Assembly (NCBI GenBank): GCA_039180875.1
Contig: JBCDCY010000004.1
Coordinates: 186,001 to 250,000, forward strand
DNA from: JBCDCY01 sp039180875
GTDB taxonomy: Bacteria > Pseudomonadota > Alphaproteobacteria > Rhodobacterales > Rhodobacteraceae
DNA length: 64,000 nucleotides
Reading direction: 5' to 3'
Positions within the stretch are counted from its first letter, which is position 1. The number at the start of each line of letters is the position of its first letter. The notes under the pieces were generated by a model. That model was not told the origin of the DNA and did no database searches. It worked only from the letters and a program-made list of their open reading frames with translations. The position numbers were made by a program, and so were the translations under genes. This document shows positions 8,296 to 16,788 of the stretch, piece after piece.

Positions 8296-9686
8296 GCGTC
8301 GCCGCGGCCCCGGGTGCCGCCGCCCCCTTTGCGGCGCGGCTCGTCGGTCATTGGCGGGCGCTCTTCCTGCTGGCCTGGCCGGTCGTGCTCTCCCGCGCCG
8401 GTATCCTCGTGATGATCATCGTCGATGTGGTGATGGTCGCGCGCTACGACATCGAGGCGCTTGGCGCCCTCTCCATCGCCCTTGCGGTCTTCGCGCCCCT
8501 CCTGATCAGCGGCATCGGCTGCATGCTCGGCATCGTCGCCATCGTCGCCCGCCAGCACGGGCGGGGTGAGGCGGGCGCCGCCGTCGGCACGCTCTTTCGC
8601 GGCCTCCGCTGGGCCATCGTGATCGGCGCGGTGGTCACCCTGCTCATCAGTTTCGGAGAGCTGGCGCTCGCCGCCTTCGGCCACCGGCCGGAGCTGGTGG
8701 AGACCGGCGGCGCGGTCGCGCGCTGGCTGGCGCCCGGGGCCTTCCTGCAAATCCTCTTCGTCGCCCTCAGCTTCTACCTTGAGGGGACGGAGCGGATGCT
8801 GCCCGGCCTCATTGCCATGATCGCCGCCAACATCGTGAACGCCGTCCTCAACCTCGCCCTGATCGGCGGATCCTATGCGGTGCTGGAGCTTGGCGCAGAG
8901 GGGGCAGCGATCGCCACCACCGCGGCGCGCGCGGTGATGCTGGCGACGCTCCTCCTCTACGTCTTCACCCGGCCGGAAGTGCGCCGCCGGCTACACCGCC
9001 TCGGCTGGCGCTTTGGCGGCCTCTGGGGCCCGGGCGGCTGGCGGGCGGGGGCGGAGATGCGGCGCATCGGCCTCGCCGGTGGGGCGGCGATGGCGTTCGA
9101 GACCTTTGCCTTCGCCACCCTCAACCACGTGGCGGGCCTGATCGGGCCCATGGCGCTCGCCGCCTACACCATCGCTCACAACGTCGAGGCGACGATCTTC
9201 ATGGTCGCCCTCGGCATCTCGGTCGCGGCCGCGGTCCGGGTGGGCGGCTTCGCCGGGCGCGGCGACATGAGCGAGGCGCGCTTTGCCGGCTGGTCGGCGC
9301 TCGCTGCCACCATGCTGCTGATCGCACTTCTGGGCGCCGTGGTCGTCGCCTTCTCCGGCCCCGTCGCCAGCGTCTACAGCACCGATCCGGATCTGGTGGC
9401 GCGGAGCAGCGCGCTTTTCATCCTTCTCGCCATCAGCTTGATCTTCGACGGCGGCCAGGTGGTGATGAGCCAGTGCAACCGCGCCTTCGGCGACAGCTGG
9501 CAGACCACCATCCGCTTCTTCATCGCCTTCTGGCTGGTGATGGTGCCGGTGGGCAGCGTGCTCGGCATGGCGACGCCGCTCGGCGAGGCGGGGCTTTTCA
9601 TCGGCACGGCGCTGGGCTGCGTCCTCGCGGCCCTCCTCTTTGCGCTGCGCTTTGCCAGCCTGGCGGCTGGGGCCAAGCCGGGATGA
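8292..9686 (+). CDS. MATE family efflux transporter
   Basis: 464 residues and about twelve membrane helices, with the NorM-type layout of two six-helix halves: FLLAWPVVLSRAGILVMIIVDVVMV in helix 1, then a matching half starting RIGLAGGAAMAFETFAFATL. Such proteins use H+ or Na+ gradients to export cationic compounds. The start is ATG at 8292, overlapping the previous stop by ATGA; the upstream in-frame start at 8256 would add residues inside the EamA gene. Substrate unknown. Confidence 0.9.
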   Translation: MSVAAAPGAAAPFAARLVGHWRALFLLAWPVVLSRAGILVMIIVDVVMVARYDIEALGALSIALAVFAPLLISGIGCMLGIVAIVARQHGRGEAGAAVGTLFRGLRWAIVIGAVVTLLISFGELALAAFGHRPELVETGGAVARWLAPGAFLQILFVALSFYLEGTERMLPGLIAMIAANIVNAVLNLALIGGSYAVLELGAEGAAIATTAARAVMLATLLLYVFTRPEVRRRLHRLGWRFGGLWGPGGWRAGAEMRRIGLAGGAAMAFETFAFATLNHVAGLIGPMALAAYTIAHNVEATIFMVALGISVAAAVRVGGFAGRGDMSEARFAGWSALAATMLLIALLGAVVVAFSGPVASVYSTDPDLVARSSALFILLAISLIFDGGQVVMSQCNRAFGDSWQTTIRFFIAFWLVMVPVGSVLGMATPLGEAGLFIGTALGCVLAALLFALRFASLAAGAKPG

Positions 9687-10576
9687 GCGCGCTTCCGGCG
9701 ATGTATCGCCGGCAGGGCAGGCTCACCCGGCTCGGCCATTTTCTCGCCAACCTGGCGCTCTGGGGCTTTCGGATGCTGATCCGGCCCCTCGGCCCGACGC
9801 GCGCCATCCGCATGGGCGGTTGGGTGGGTGCGCGCCTGATCGCCGGCCTGCCTGTCACGCGGCGGCGGATCGAGAGCAATCTCGCCCGCATCCGGCCGGA
9901 ACTGGATGCGGCGGTGCGCGCGGCCATTGCCCGCGCCGTCGGCGACAATTTCGGCCGGGTGATCCTGGAATACGAGTGGATGCCGGCGATCGCCCGGGAC
10001 CAAGCGCGCTATCATCCGAGCGGCCCGGGCTGGAGCGTCTTCACCGCTGCCCGGGCCGAGGGGCGCGGCGCCATCCTCGCCGCCGCCCATTTCGGCAATT
10101 GGGAAGCGGTGCGCTGCGCCGCCGCGAAAACCGGCCCCGCCGTCGCCTTCATCCGTCGCAGCTTCAACAACCGCTATTTCGACGCCGCGGCGACCGCCCG
10201 GGTGGCGGAGGCCGGGGAGCCGCTCCTCCCCCGGGGCGCCACCGGGGCCCGGGCGCTGATCCGCCATGTCCGGGCCGGCGGGGCCGTGCTGATCCTGGTG
10301 GATCAGAAGCAGACCGGCGCGCCGAAGCTCGACTTCCTCGGCCATCCGGCGGAGACGGTGTTGGCCGCCGCCGAGCTTGCGCTGAAGCTCGAGGTGCCGC
10401 TCATCCCGGTGGCCGGCCGGCGGCGGGCGGACGGCGTCAGCTTCGACGCGCTCTTCGCCACCCCGATCGCGCCCACCGATCCAACGACGATGATGCAGCA
10501 GGTAAACAACCAACTCGGCGCTTGGATCGAGGCCGATCCCGGCCAGTGGTTCTGGCTGCACCGCCGCTGGCGCTGA
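9683..10576 (+). CDS. LpxL/HtrB-like lysophospholipid acyltransferase
   Basis: 297 residues of the lipid A biosynthesis acyltransferase family. The catalytic HX4E motif is HFGNWE at 136-141, and ILVDQKQTGAPKLDFLGHP is the conserved substrate-groove region; an N-terminal hydrophobic helix anchors it in the inner membrane. It probably adds a secondary acyl chain to Kdo2-lipid IVA, but with no other lpx gene here the exact acceptor is open. It starts by ATGA overlap with the MATE gene and ends before a repeat hairpin that may terminate the operon. Confidence 0.85.
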   Translation: MSALPAMYRRQGRLTRLGHFLANLALWGFRMLIRPLGPTRAIRMGGWVGARLIAGLPVTRRRIESNLARIRPELDAAVRAAIARAVGDNFGRVILEYEWMPAIARDQARYHPSGPGWSVFTAARAEGRGAILAAAHFGNWEAVRCAAAKTGPAVAFIRRSFNNRYFDAAATARVAEAGEPLLPRGATGARALIRHVRAGGAVLILVDQKQTGAPKLDFLGHPAETVLAAAELALKLEVPLIPVAGRRRADGVSFDALFATPIAPTDPTTMMQQVNNQLGAWIEADPGQWFWLHRRWR

Positions 10577-10614
10577 GCCCGAATAGCCGAAACACCGCAC
10601 CAAAAGAGCCCTTT

Positions 10615-10686
10615 GCCTCCGGCGGGGATATTTGCGCCAGCAAGAACGGGGTCTCTTTCGCGTTGGCAAAAATATCCCGGGGGGAA
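10615..10686. repeat. Inverted pair of a dispersed intergenic repeat
   Basis: Copy A (10615-~10650) begins GCCTCCGGCGGGGATATTT; copy B lies on the opposite strand (~10651-10686) as GGGATATTTTTGCCAA. A third copy is at 18891. Together A and B can fold: arms 10625-10640 and 10663-10678 pair with 9 perfect base pairs (GGGATATTT/AAATATCCC) and five or six more after a two-base mismatch. The position between convergent genes (LpxL-like and glpK) suggests a two-way terminator. I recall closely similar 'CCTCCGGCGGG..TATTT' elements scattered through Rhodobacteraceae genomes. Confidence 0.7.
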
Positions 10687-10733
10687 TTGGGCCGAAGGCA
10701 CAAGGGGTGCAGAGCCCCCGGGCGCCGCCGGCC

Positions 10734-12218
10734 TCAGCGTGTGAGGGTGCGCCCCACCGCCTCCTGCCAGCCGGCGTAGCGCTGCTCGCGCACGTCCTCC
10801 TCCATCGCCGGCTCGAACCGCCGGTCGAGGGCCCAGCGCTCGGCGAAACCGGCCATGTCGGGGTAGAGATCGACCGCCATGCCGGCGAGCCAGGCGGCGC
10901 CGAGTGCCGTGGTCTCCTGAACCGTCGGGCGGTCGACCGGCGCGCCGAGGATGTCGGCCAGGAATTGCATCGTCCAGTCGCTCGCCGTCATGCCGCCGTC
11001 GACCCGCAGTACGGTCTCCGCCGCGCCGGTCCAGTCCCGGCGCATGGCATCCAGCAGATCGCGGGTCTGATAGCCCACGCTCTCCAACGCCGCCCGGGCG
11101 ATCTCGGCCGGGCCGGTGGCGCGGGTCAGGCCGTAGATCGCGCCGCGGCAGTCGGCGTCCCAATAGGGCGCGCCGAGCCCGGTGAAGGCCGGCACCAGGT
11201 AGACCGCCTGGGCCGCGTCCGCCCGCTCCGCCAGCCCCTGGGTCTCGCCGGCCTCGCGGATGATCTTCAGGCCGTCCCGCAGCCATTGCACCACCGCGCC
11301 CGCGATGAAGATCGAGCCTTCGAGCGCATAGGTCCGCCGGCCATCGAGCTGGTAGGCCACCGTGGTGAGCAGCCGGTTCTCCGACCGCACCGGGGTCTCA
11401 CCGGTGTTGAGCAGGGCAAAGCAGCCGGTGCCGTAGGTCGATTTCAGCATCCCGGGTGCAAAGCAGGCCTGGCCAATGGTCGCCGCCTGCTGATCGCCGG
11501 CGATGCCGCGGATCGGGATCGGCCGACCGAACAGGTCCGCCCGGCTTTCGCCGAAGCTGTCGGCGGAGTTCTTGATCTCCGGCAACATGGCCATGGGCAC
11601 GTCGAGCAGACGGCACATCTCCGCGTCCCAGTCGCCGCTTTCGAGATTGCAGAGCAGGGTGCGCGCCGCGTTCGTCGCATCGGTCACGTGGGCGGCGCCG
11701 CCGGTCAGGCGCCAGACCAGATAGCTGTCGACGGTGCCGAACAGCAGCTCCCCCCGCTCCGCCCGGGCCCTTGCGCCCTCCACATGGTCGAGGATCCAGG
11801 CGATCTTGCTGCCGGAGAAATAGGGGTCGAGGAGCAGGCCGGTGCGCTCCGTCACCATCGGCTCCATCCCCTCCACCCGCAGGCGGTCGCAAAGGGGTGC
11901 GGTGCGCCGGTCCTGCCAGACGATGGCGTTGTGGATCGGCGCGCCGGTCGCCCGGTCCCAGACCAGCGTGGTCTCGCGCTGGTTGGTGATGCCGATGGAA
12001 GCGATCTGGCCCGCGTCGATGCCGGCCCGCTCGATCGCCGCCCGGCAGGTGGCGGCGGTGCTCGACCAGATGTCGGCCGGGTCGTGCTCCACCCAGCCCG
12101 AGGCGGGGTAATGCTGGTCGAATTCCTCCTGCCCGACGGCGCGCACGGTCATGTCCTGGTCGAACAGGATGGCGCGGCTCGACGTGGTGCCCTGGTCGAT
12201 GGCGAGAATATGGGACAT
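10734..12218 (-). CDS. glpK: Glycerol kinase
   Basis: 494 residues of the FGGY kinase family. The N-terminus MSHILAIDQGTTSSRAI carries the phosphate-1 loop; YFSGSKIAWILDHV, the FGGY signature region around TYGTGCFALLNTG, and the ATP-binding VDGGMTASDW with ALGAAWLAG follow. It phosphorylates glycerol to sn-glycerol-3-phosphate. The start at 12218 has AGGGAGG upstream; the frame extends 20 codons further without similarity. No glpF or glpD lies beside it, so it is a stand-alone gene here, divergent from the receiver-like gene. Confidence 0.95.
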   Translation of the reverse strand: MSHILAIDQGTTSSRAILFDQDMTVRAVGQEEFDQHYPASGWVEHDPADIWSSTAATCRAAIERAGIDAGQIASIGITNQRETTLVWDRATGAPIHNAIVWQDRRTAPLCDRLRVEGMEPMVTERTGLLLDPYFSGSKIAWILDHVEGARARAERGELLFGTVDSYLVWRLTGGAAHVTDATNAARTLLCNLESGDWDAEMCRLLDVPMAMLPEIKNSADSFGESRADLFGRPIPIRGIAGDQQAATIGQACFAPGMLKSTYGTGCFALLNTGETPVRSENRLLTTVAYQLDGRRTYALEGSIFIAGAVVQWLRDGLKIIREAGETQGLAERADAAQAVYLVPAFTGLGAPYWDADCRGAIYGLTRATGPAEIARAALESVGYQTRDLLDAMRRDWTGAAETVLRVDGGMTASDWTMQFLADILGAPVDRPTVQETTALGAAWLAGMAVDLYPDMAGFAERWALDRRFEPAMEEDVREQRYAGWQEAVGRTLTR

Positions 12219-12331
12219 GCGCGCGCCCTCCCTGTCGCTTTTGGCCGGGATCGGGTCACAGGCCATGGGCTTTGTCAAACCGGCCGTTCAGCCTTCCTTC
12301 AGGATTGCCGCCTAGGGCTGGGGCGAGAGCC

Positions 12332-13015
12332 GTGGCTGGGGTGGAGCCAGTGCTGAACCTGCAAAGCCTCTTTGGGCGCAAGACACCGGCGATGCCGGAG
12401 CGGGCGATCCGCGGCTGTCTGCTGCTGGTGGAAGGTGACGACCGCTTTACCGAGCAGGCGCGGCGGGCCTTTCTGGAGCTCGAGGTCATCGTTGCGGCAA
12501 ATGCAGTTGCTGCCGCCGACGTGCTGGCGACCCGCCGCGATATCGGAGTCCTGGTGCTGGACGGCGACGGGTTGGGGGAGGCGCTCGGCGATGCCCTGAC
12601 CTTGTTGCGCGGCACCGCCACGCCCGGCCGGCGGCCGGCCATCGTGGTCTCGGCTGCCCGCGATCGGGTTGAGGGGCTGGACCGGGACCGTCGGATCGAC
12701 TTGGCGCTGCCGGCACCGCTCTCGACCAAGATGCTGATGCCGCTCCTTCGCCGCATGGCGCCGGTCGAGGTGCTGCTGCTCGAGACGGCCAAAGGTGCGG
12801 AGGATCCCGCGGTGCAGGCGCTGCTCGACGGCCAATATCCCGGTTGCGCCGTGCGCCGCGCGATGGACGAGGCGGCGGCGCTCGCCGCTTTGGCGGCGCA
12901 CCCGCCGGACATCGTGGCCGTCGCGCCGGCGCTCGGCGCGGCGGAGGCCCACGACTTGCTCACCGCCATGCGGGCGGCGCGGGACTGGACGGGGCCACAG
13001 GTGGTGGCGTTCTAA
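12332..13015 (+). CDS. Protein with two degenerate receiver-like halves
   Basis: About 227 residues in two similar alpha/beta halves. The first (GCLLLVEGDDRFTEQARRAF, then DIGVLVLDGDG, AIVVSAARDR, LPAPLSTKML) follows CheY-type order: acidic pair after strand 1, Asp after strand 3, Ser after strand 4, but the conserved Lys before Pro is Ala. The second (VEVLLLETAKG..., PPDIVAVAPALG) has lost the acidic residues altogether. No output domain is visible. The start is uncertain: GTG at 12332, 12341 or 12350, all in frame; the TTG at 12272 seems too far upstream. Divergent from glpK and convergent with soxG. Real coding is likely; function unknown. Confidence 0.6.
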   Translation: MAGVEPVLNLQSLFGRKTPAMPERAIRGCLLLVEGDDRFTEQARRAFLELEVIVAANAVAAADVLATRRDIGVLVLDGDGLGEALGDALTLLRGTATPGRRPAIVVSAARDRVEGLDRDRRIDLALPAPLSTKMLMPLLRRMAPVEVLLLETAKGAEDPAVQALLDGQYPGCAVRRAMDEAAALAALAAHPPDIVAVAPALGAAEAHDLLTAMRAARDWTGPQVVAF

Positions 13016-13029
13016 GCCGGCCCTGGGCC

Positions 13030-13578
13030 TTAGAGCGCCGGGCGTTGCGCGGCGACGGAGCGCATGGCCTCCAGCACCGCGCCGACGGCGGAACCGGCGA
13101 GGCTGCGCATGACCCAGATCGCGACGCCGTCACGCTCTCCGACGAGCAATGCCGACATATGCGCCAGCTCCGTCCGCGCCGTGCGGCCGGGGCCGAGGGT
13201 GCGGGGGTCGAGAGGGGACAGCCGGGCGAGCACCGCCGACCAGTCCTCGCCCTCCAGCCTTAAGATCGCCCAGGCATCGCTCTGATCGGTCACCGCGGCG
13301 AGCCCGGCCAGACGCTCCGCGAGGTCCTCGGCCCCGTCGCCCACCGCGAACCACTGGCGATGCCCGGCCCAGAGCAGCGCCGGGGCGCTCTCCGCCATGG
13401 CGCCCGCCTCGGGCAAGGGCTGGCCGAGGATGGCGCCAACCTCCTCCGCCAGGCCGCGGAAGGGCGCGATGGAGGCGATCTCCGTCTCCGGTGCGGCCGA
13501 CAGGGTCGCGGCGCCGTGGGTCACCGGCAGAGTGAAGAGCGTGGCGGCGTGCTCTGCCACAAGGGAGGTTTCAGCCAC
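13030..13578 (-). CDS. soxG: Sarcosine oxidase subunit gamma
   Basis: 182 residues resembling the SoxG subunit of heterotetrameric sarcosine oxidase (related to the C-terminal aminomethyltransferase fold): LLWAGHRQWFAVGDG, VTDQSDAWAILRLEGEDW and RTELAHMSALLV. The start is GTG at 13578, overlapping the soxA stop by 8 bases. In the enzyme SoxG packs against SoxA. It is the last gene of the soxBDAG operon and faces the receiver-like gene tail to tail with only 14 bases between. Confidence 0.88.
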   Translation of the reverse strand: MAETSLVAEHAATLFTLPVTHGAATLSAAPETEIASIAPFRGLAEEVGAILGQPLPEAGAMAESAPALLWAGHRQWFAVGDGAEDLAERLAGLAAVTDQSDAWAILRLEGEDWSAVLARLSPLDPRTLGPGRTARTELAHMSALLVGERDGVAIWVMRSLAGSAVGAVLEAMRSVAAQRPAL

Positions 13579-16507
13579 GGAGCCGCTCCCCCTCCGGATC
13601 GACGAACTGGGGAGCGACGACGTCGCAGAGTGTGTCCTGCTCCCGCAATAGATCGACGGCCCGCACCTGCTCACCGATCCGCGCCCGGCCGTTTCGCAGA
13701 AAGCCGAGGCCGATCATCGTGCCGAGGGCCGGCGAGAAGCAGACCGAGGTGAGGTAGCCGTCATCCGTCGCCGGCCCGGGCTGGGAGGCGGGTGAAAAGA
13801 GATGCGCCCCCGCCACCAGCTTGCGCACCGGCCCGGCGGGGCGGAGCCCCACGAGCTGCTGGCGCTCCGGCCCCGACAAGCCTGGCCGGCCGGCCATCAC
13901 CTTGCCGATGCAGTCCTTCTTGGCCGAGACCATGCGGCCGAGACCCAGATCGTCGGCACTCGTCCGGCCGTGCAGCTCGGCATGGGTGAGAAACCCCTTT
14001 TCGATGCGGAGGACGTTCAGCGCCTCCATCCCGTAGGGCCCGCCGCCCAACGCCTCCGCCCGGCGCACGAGCTCCCGGAAGAGACTGGCGCCGAAGCGGG
14101 CGGGCACGGCGACCTCGTAGCCCAATTCGCCGGAGAAGGAGATGCGGAAAAGCCGCCCTTGCACCCCGGCGACGGTCACCGGCCCGCAGCCCATGAACGG
14201 GAACGCGGTGTCGTCCACCGGCCCTTCGATCACGCCCGACAGCAGCTCTCGCGCTTTCGGGCCGGCGACGGCGAACTGGGCCCATTGCTCCGTCACCGAG
14301 ATGAAGCTGACATCGAGCTCGGGCCAGAGGACCTGGGCGGCGAAGTCGAGATGGTCCATCACCTGGCCCGCCGCGCCGGTGGTCGTGGTCATCAGATAGT
14401 GCTGCTCGCCCAGCCGCGCCGTCGTGCCGTCGTCCATCACGAAGCCGTCTTCGCGCAGCATCAGGCCGTAGCGCACCCGCCCGACGGCGAGGGTGGAGAA
14501 GGTATTGGCGTAGACCCGGTCGAGGAAGGTCGCCGCGTCAGGCCCCTGGACGTCGATCTTGCCGAGGGTCGTGACGTCGCAGACGCCGACACTCTCGCGC
14601 ACCATCCGCACCTCCCGGTCGCAGGACTGGCGCCAGTGATGCTCGCCCTCCGCCGGATAGAAGCTGGCGCGGTGCCAGAGCCCCGCCTCGACGAACGCCG
14701 CCCGGCGCTCGGAGGAGAAGCGGTGGGACGGTGGGTGGCGGTGCGGCTGGAAGTGGCTGCCGCCCGCCCGCCCGGCCATGGCGGCGATGGGCACGGGGCT
14801 GTAGGGCGGGCGGAAGGTGGTGGTGCCGGTCTCCTCGACCGTGCGGCCCGTGAGCTCGGCCAGCACGGCGAGGCCCACGACGTTGGCGGTCTTACCCTGA
14901 TCGGTGGCCATGCCCAGCGTGGTGTAGCGCTTCATATGCTCGACGGAGCGGAAGTTCTCCTGCGCCGAAAGCGCCACGTCCTTCACCGTCACGTCGTTCT
15001 GCAGGTCGATCCAGGCGCGGCCCTTGCCTGCGACGTGCCAGACGGGACTGATGCGGGTCGGCGCATCCTCCGCCGCCGGTAGATCGGGGGCCGTGTGGGC
15101 GATCGAGAGATCGTCGAGCACGCGCGAAGCAGCCGCACGCCCGGCCTCGAGCGCTGCGTGGGTGGAGAACCGGCCCGCGGCGGCGCCGGCGACCTCCATG
15201 CCCGGGATGGCGCCGGGGTGCGGCACGAAGGCGGCGATGGCGTCGTCCCAGACCGGGCGGCCGTTCATGTGGCAGGTGAGATGCACGGCCGGGTTCCAGC
15301 CGCCGGAGACGGCGAGGGTGTCGACCTCCAGCCGCCGCGTGCCACTCTCCGTCCGGACGGTGACGGCGCGAAGGCCGAGGCGCCCCTCCGTCCCCACGAT
15401 CGCGCCGCCGGCGATGACGGGGCAGTCGAGCTTCGGCGCCGCATCCGCGCGGCTGTCGATCAGGCCGACGACGCTAACGCCGGCGCTTAGCAGATCCTCC
15501 GCCGTGCGCCAGCCGTCGTCGTTGTCGGTGTAGATGGCGACCCGCTGCCCGGGGGTAACGGCGAAACGGTTCAGGTAGGTGCGCACGGCGGAGGCCAGCA
15601 TCACCCCCGGCCGATCGTTGCCTGGAAAGGCGATCAGCCGCTCATGCGCGCCGCCGGCGAGGATCGCGCGGCGCGCAGCGATCCGCCAGAAGGTGCCGCA
15701 CGGCAGGTCGGGGGGCAGGGCACCCAGATGCTCGCCCACCCGCTCATAGGCCCCGAAGGTGCCGCCATCATAGGCGCCGGTGATCGTGGTGCGCGCCATG
15801 ATCTGCACGTTCGCCATGGCGCTGAGGCGCTCGACCGTGGCGGCGGCCCAGGCGGCGGCGGGCATCTCGTCCACCTCAAGCTGCTCGGCCAACAGGCGCC
15901 CGCCGAGGGCGAAGTCCTCCTCGGCCAGGATCACCTCGGCGCCGGCCTCCGCCGCCGTCAGCGCCGCCATCAGGCCGGCGGGGCCGGCGCCGATCACCAG
16001 CAGGTCGCAATGGGCGAAGGCCTTGTCGTAGGGCTCCCCATCCGGCTTGCCGGAGAGACGGCCGAGGCCCGCGGCGCGGCGGATCAACGGCTCGTAGACC
16101 CGCTCCCAAAACGCTTTCGGCCACATGAAGGTCTTGTAGTAGAAGCCGGCCGCCAGGAACGGGGAGAAGAGGTCGTTCACCTCCAACGCATCGAAGCGGA
16201 GGGAGGGCCAGCGGTTTTGGCTGGTAGCGCGGAGGCCGTCGTACAGCTCCTGTACAGTGGCGCGGGTGTTCGGGGAGAGGGCGCCGCCGGCCCGGATCTC
16301 GACCAGGGCGTTGGGCTCCTCCGACCCGGCGCTCAGGATGCCGCGGGGGCGGTGATACTTGAACGACCGCCCGACCAGCCGGACGTCGTTCGCCAGCAGG
16401 GCCGAGGCCAGGGTGTCGCCCGGATGCCCGCCATAGCGTTTGCCGTCGAAGTCGAAGCCGAGGCGCTGGCCCCGGTCGATCTGGCCGCCGGAGGGAAGGC
16501 GGCTCAT
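13571..16507 (-). CDS. soxA: Sarcosine oxidase subunit alpha
   Basis: 978 residues, the usual SoxA length. An N-terminal Fer2-like fold (FDFDGKRYGGHPGDTLASALLAN, FKYHRPRGI) precedes a dinucleotide-binding domain (CDLLVIGAGPAGLMAALTAA) and FAD/NAD oxidoreductase segments, and the last ~370 residues form a GcvT-like tetrahydrofolate-binding domain (GVCDVTTLGKIDVQGPDAATFLDRVYAN split across it). The enzyme oxidises sarcosine to glycine; the THF domain captures the methyl as methylene-THF. The start at 16507 overlaps the soxD stop (ATGA). Confidence 0.95.
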   Translation of the reverse strand: MSRLPSGGQIDRGQRLGFDFDGKRYGGHPGDTLASALLANDVRLVGRSFKYHRPRGILSAGSEEPNALVEIRAGGALSPNTRATVQELYDGLRATSQNRWPSLRFDALEVNDLFSPFLAAGFYYKTFMWPKAFWERVYEPLIRRAAGLGRLSGKPDGEPYDKAFAHCDLLVIGAGPAGLMAALTAAEAGAEVILAEEDFALGGRLLAEQLEVDEMPAAAWAAATVERLSAMANVQIMARTTITGAYDGGTFGAYERVGEHLGALPPDLPCGTFWRIAARRAILAGGAHERLIAFPGNDRPGVMLASAVRTYLNRFAVTPGQRVAIYTDNDDGWRTAEDLLSAGVSVVGLIDSRADAAPKLDCPVIAGGAIVGTEGRLGLRAVTVRTESGTRRLEVDTLAVSGGWNPAVHLTCHMNGRPVWDDAIAAFVPHPGAIPGMEVAGAAAGRFSTHAALEAGRAAASRVLDDLSIAHTAPDLPAAEDAPTRISPVWHVAGKGRAWIDLQNDVTVKDVALSAQENFRSVEHMKRYTTLGMATDQGKTANVVGLAVLAELTGRTVEETGTTTFRPPYSPVPIAAMAGRAGGSHFQPHRHPPSHRFSSERRAAFVEAGLWHRASFYPAEGEHHWRQSCDREVRMVRESVGVCDVTTLGKIDVQGPDAATFLDRVYANTFSTLAVGRVRYGLMLREDGFVMDDGTTARLGEQHYLMTTTTGAAGQVMDHLDFAAQVLWPELDVSFISVTEQWAQFAVAGPKARELLSGVIEGPVDDTAFPFMGCGPVTVAGVQGRLFRISFSGELGYEVAVPARFGASLFRELVRRAEALGGGPYGMEALNVLRIEKGFLTHAELHGRTSADDLGLGRMVSAKKDCIGKVMAGRPGLSGPERQQLVGLRPAGPVRKLVAGAHLFSPASQPGPATDDGYLTSVCFSPALGTMIGLGFLRNGRARIGEQVRAVDLLREQDTLCDVVAPQFVDPEGERLRG

Positions 16508-16767
16508 CCCCGCCCCTCCGCCGCCAGTTCGACCGACAGCACCTCGTGGGTCGTGGTGTCGCGCCGCACGCGGAGCCAGGCCCGGCACCCCGTTGCGTGG
16601 AGCCAGAGCTCCTCATGAGGCCCGGCGGGATTGTCGCGGAGGTGCAGATAGGCGTGCCAGTCCTCCATCGCCGCCCCCGCCGCCGGCCGGCGCATCAGCC
16701 TGGCATCGCCGCGATAGCTGAACTCGCGCAGATCTCGCGCGCCGCAGAGGGGGCAGGTCAGGCGCAT
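16504..16767 (-). CDS. soxD: Sarcosine oxidase subunit delta
   Basis: 87 residues, a small zinc protein: C5 and C8 (TCPLCGARD) with H57 and C61 (HATGC) match the Zn ligands known in SoxD. YRGDARLMRRP and WHAYLHLRDNPAGPHEELW are characteristic. It is a structural subunit between SoxB and SoxA. It begins 21 bases after soxB and overlaps soxA. Confidence 0.95.
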   Translation of the reverse strand: MRLTCPLCGARDLREFSYRGDARLMRRPAAGAAMEDWHAYLHLRDNPAGPHEELWLHATGCRAWLRVRRDTTTHEVLSVELAAEGRG

Positions 16768-16788
16768 ACCGGGCCGCCGGCGCGATGT

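Noticed and set aside
10632..12356. Long plus-strand open frame of ~574 codons opposite glpK
   Set aside because: It is the antisense frame of a clear glycerol kinase gene; its product is Arg/Gly/His-rich without any family motif.
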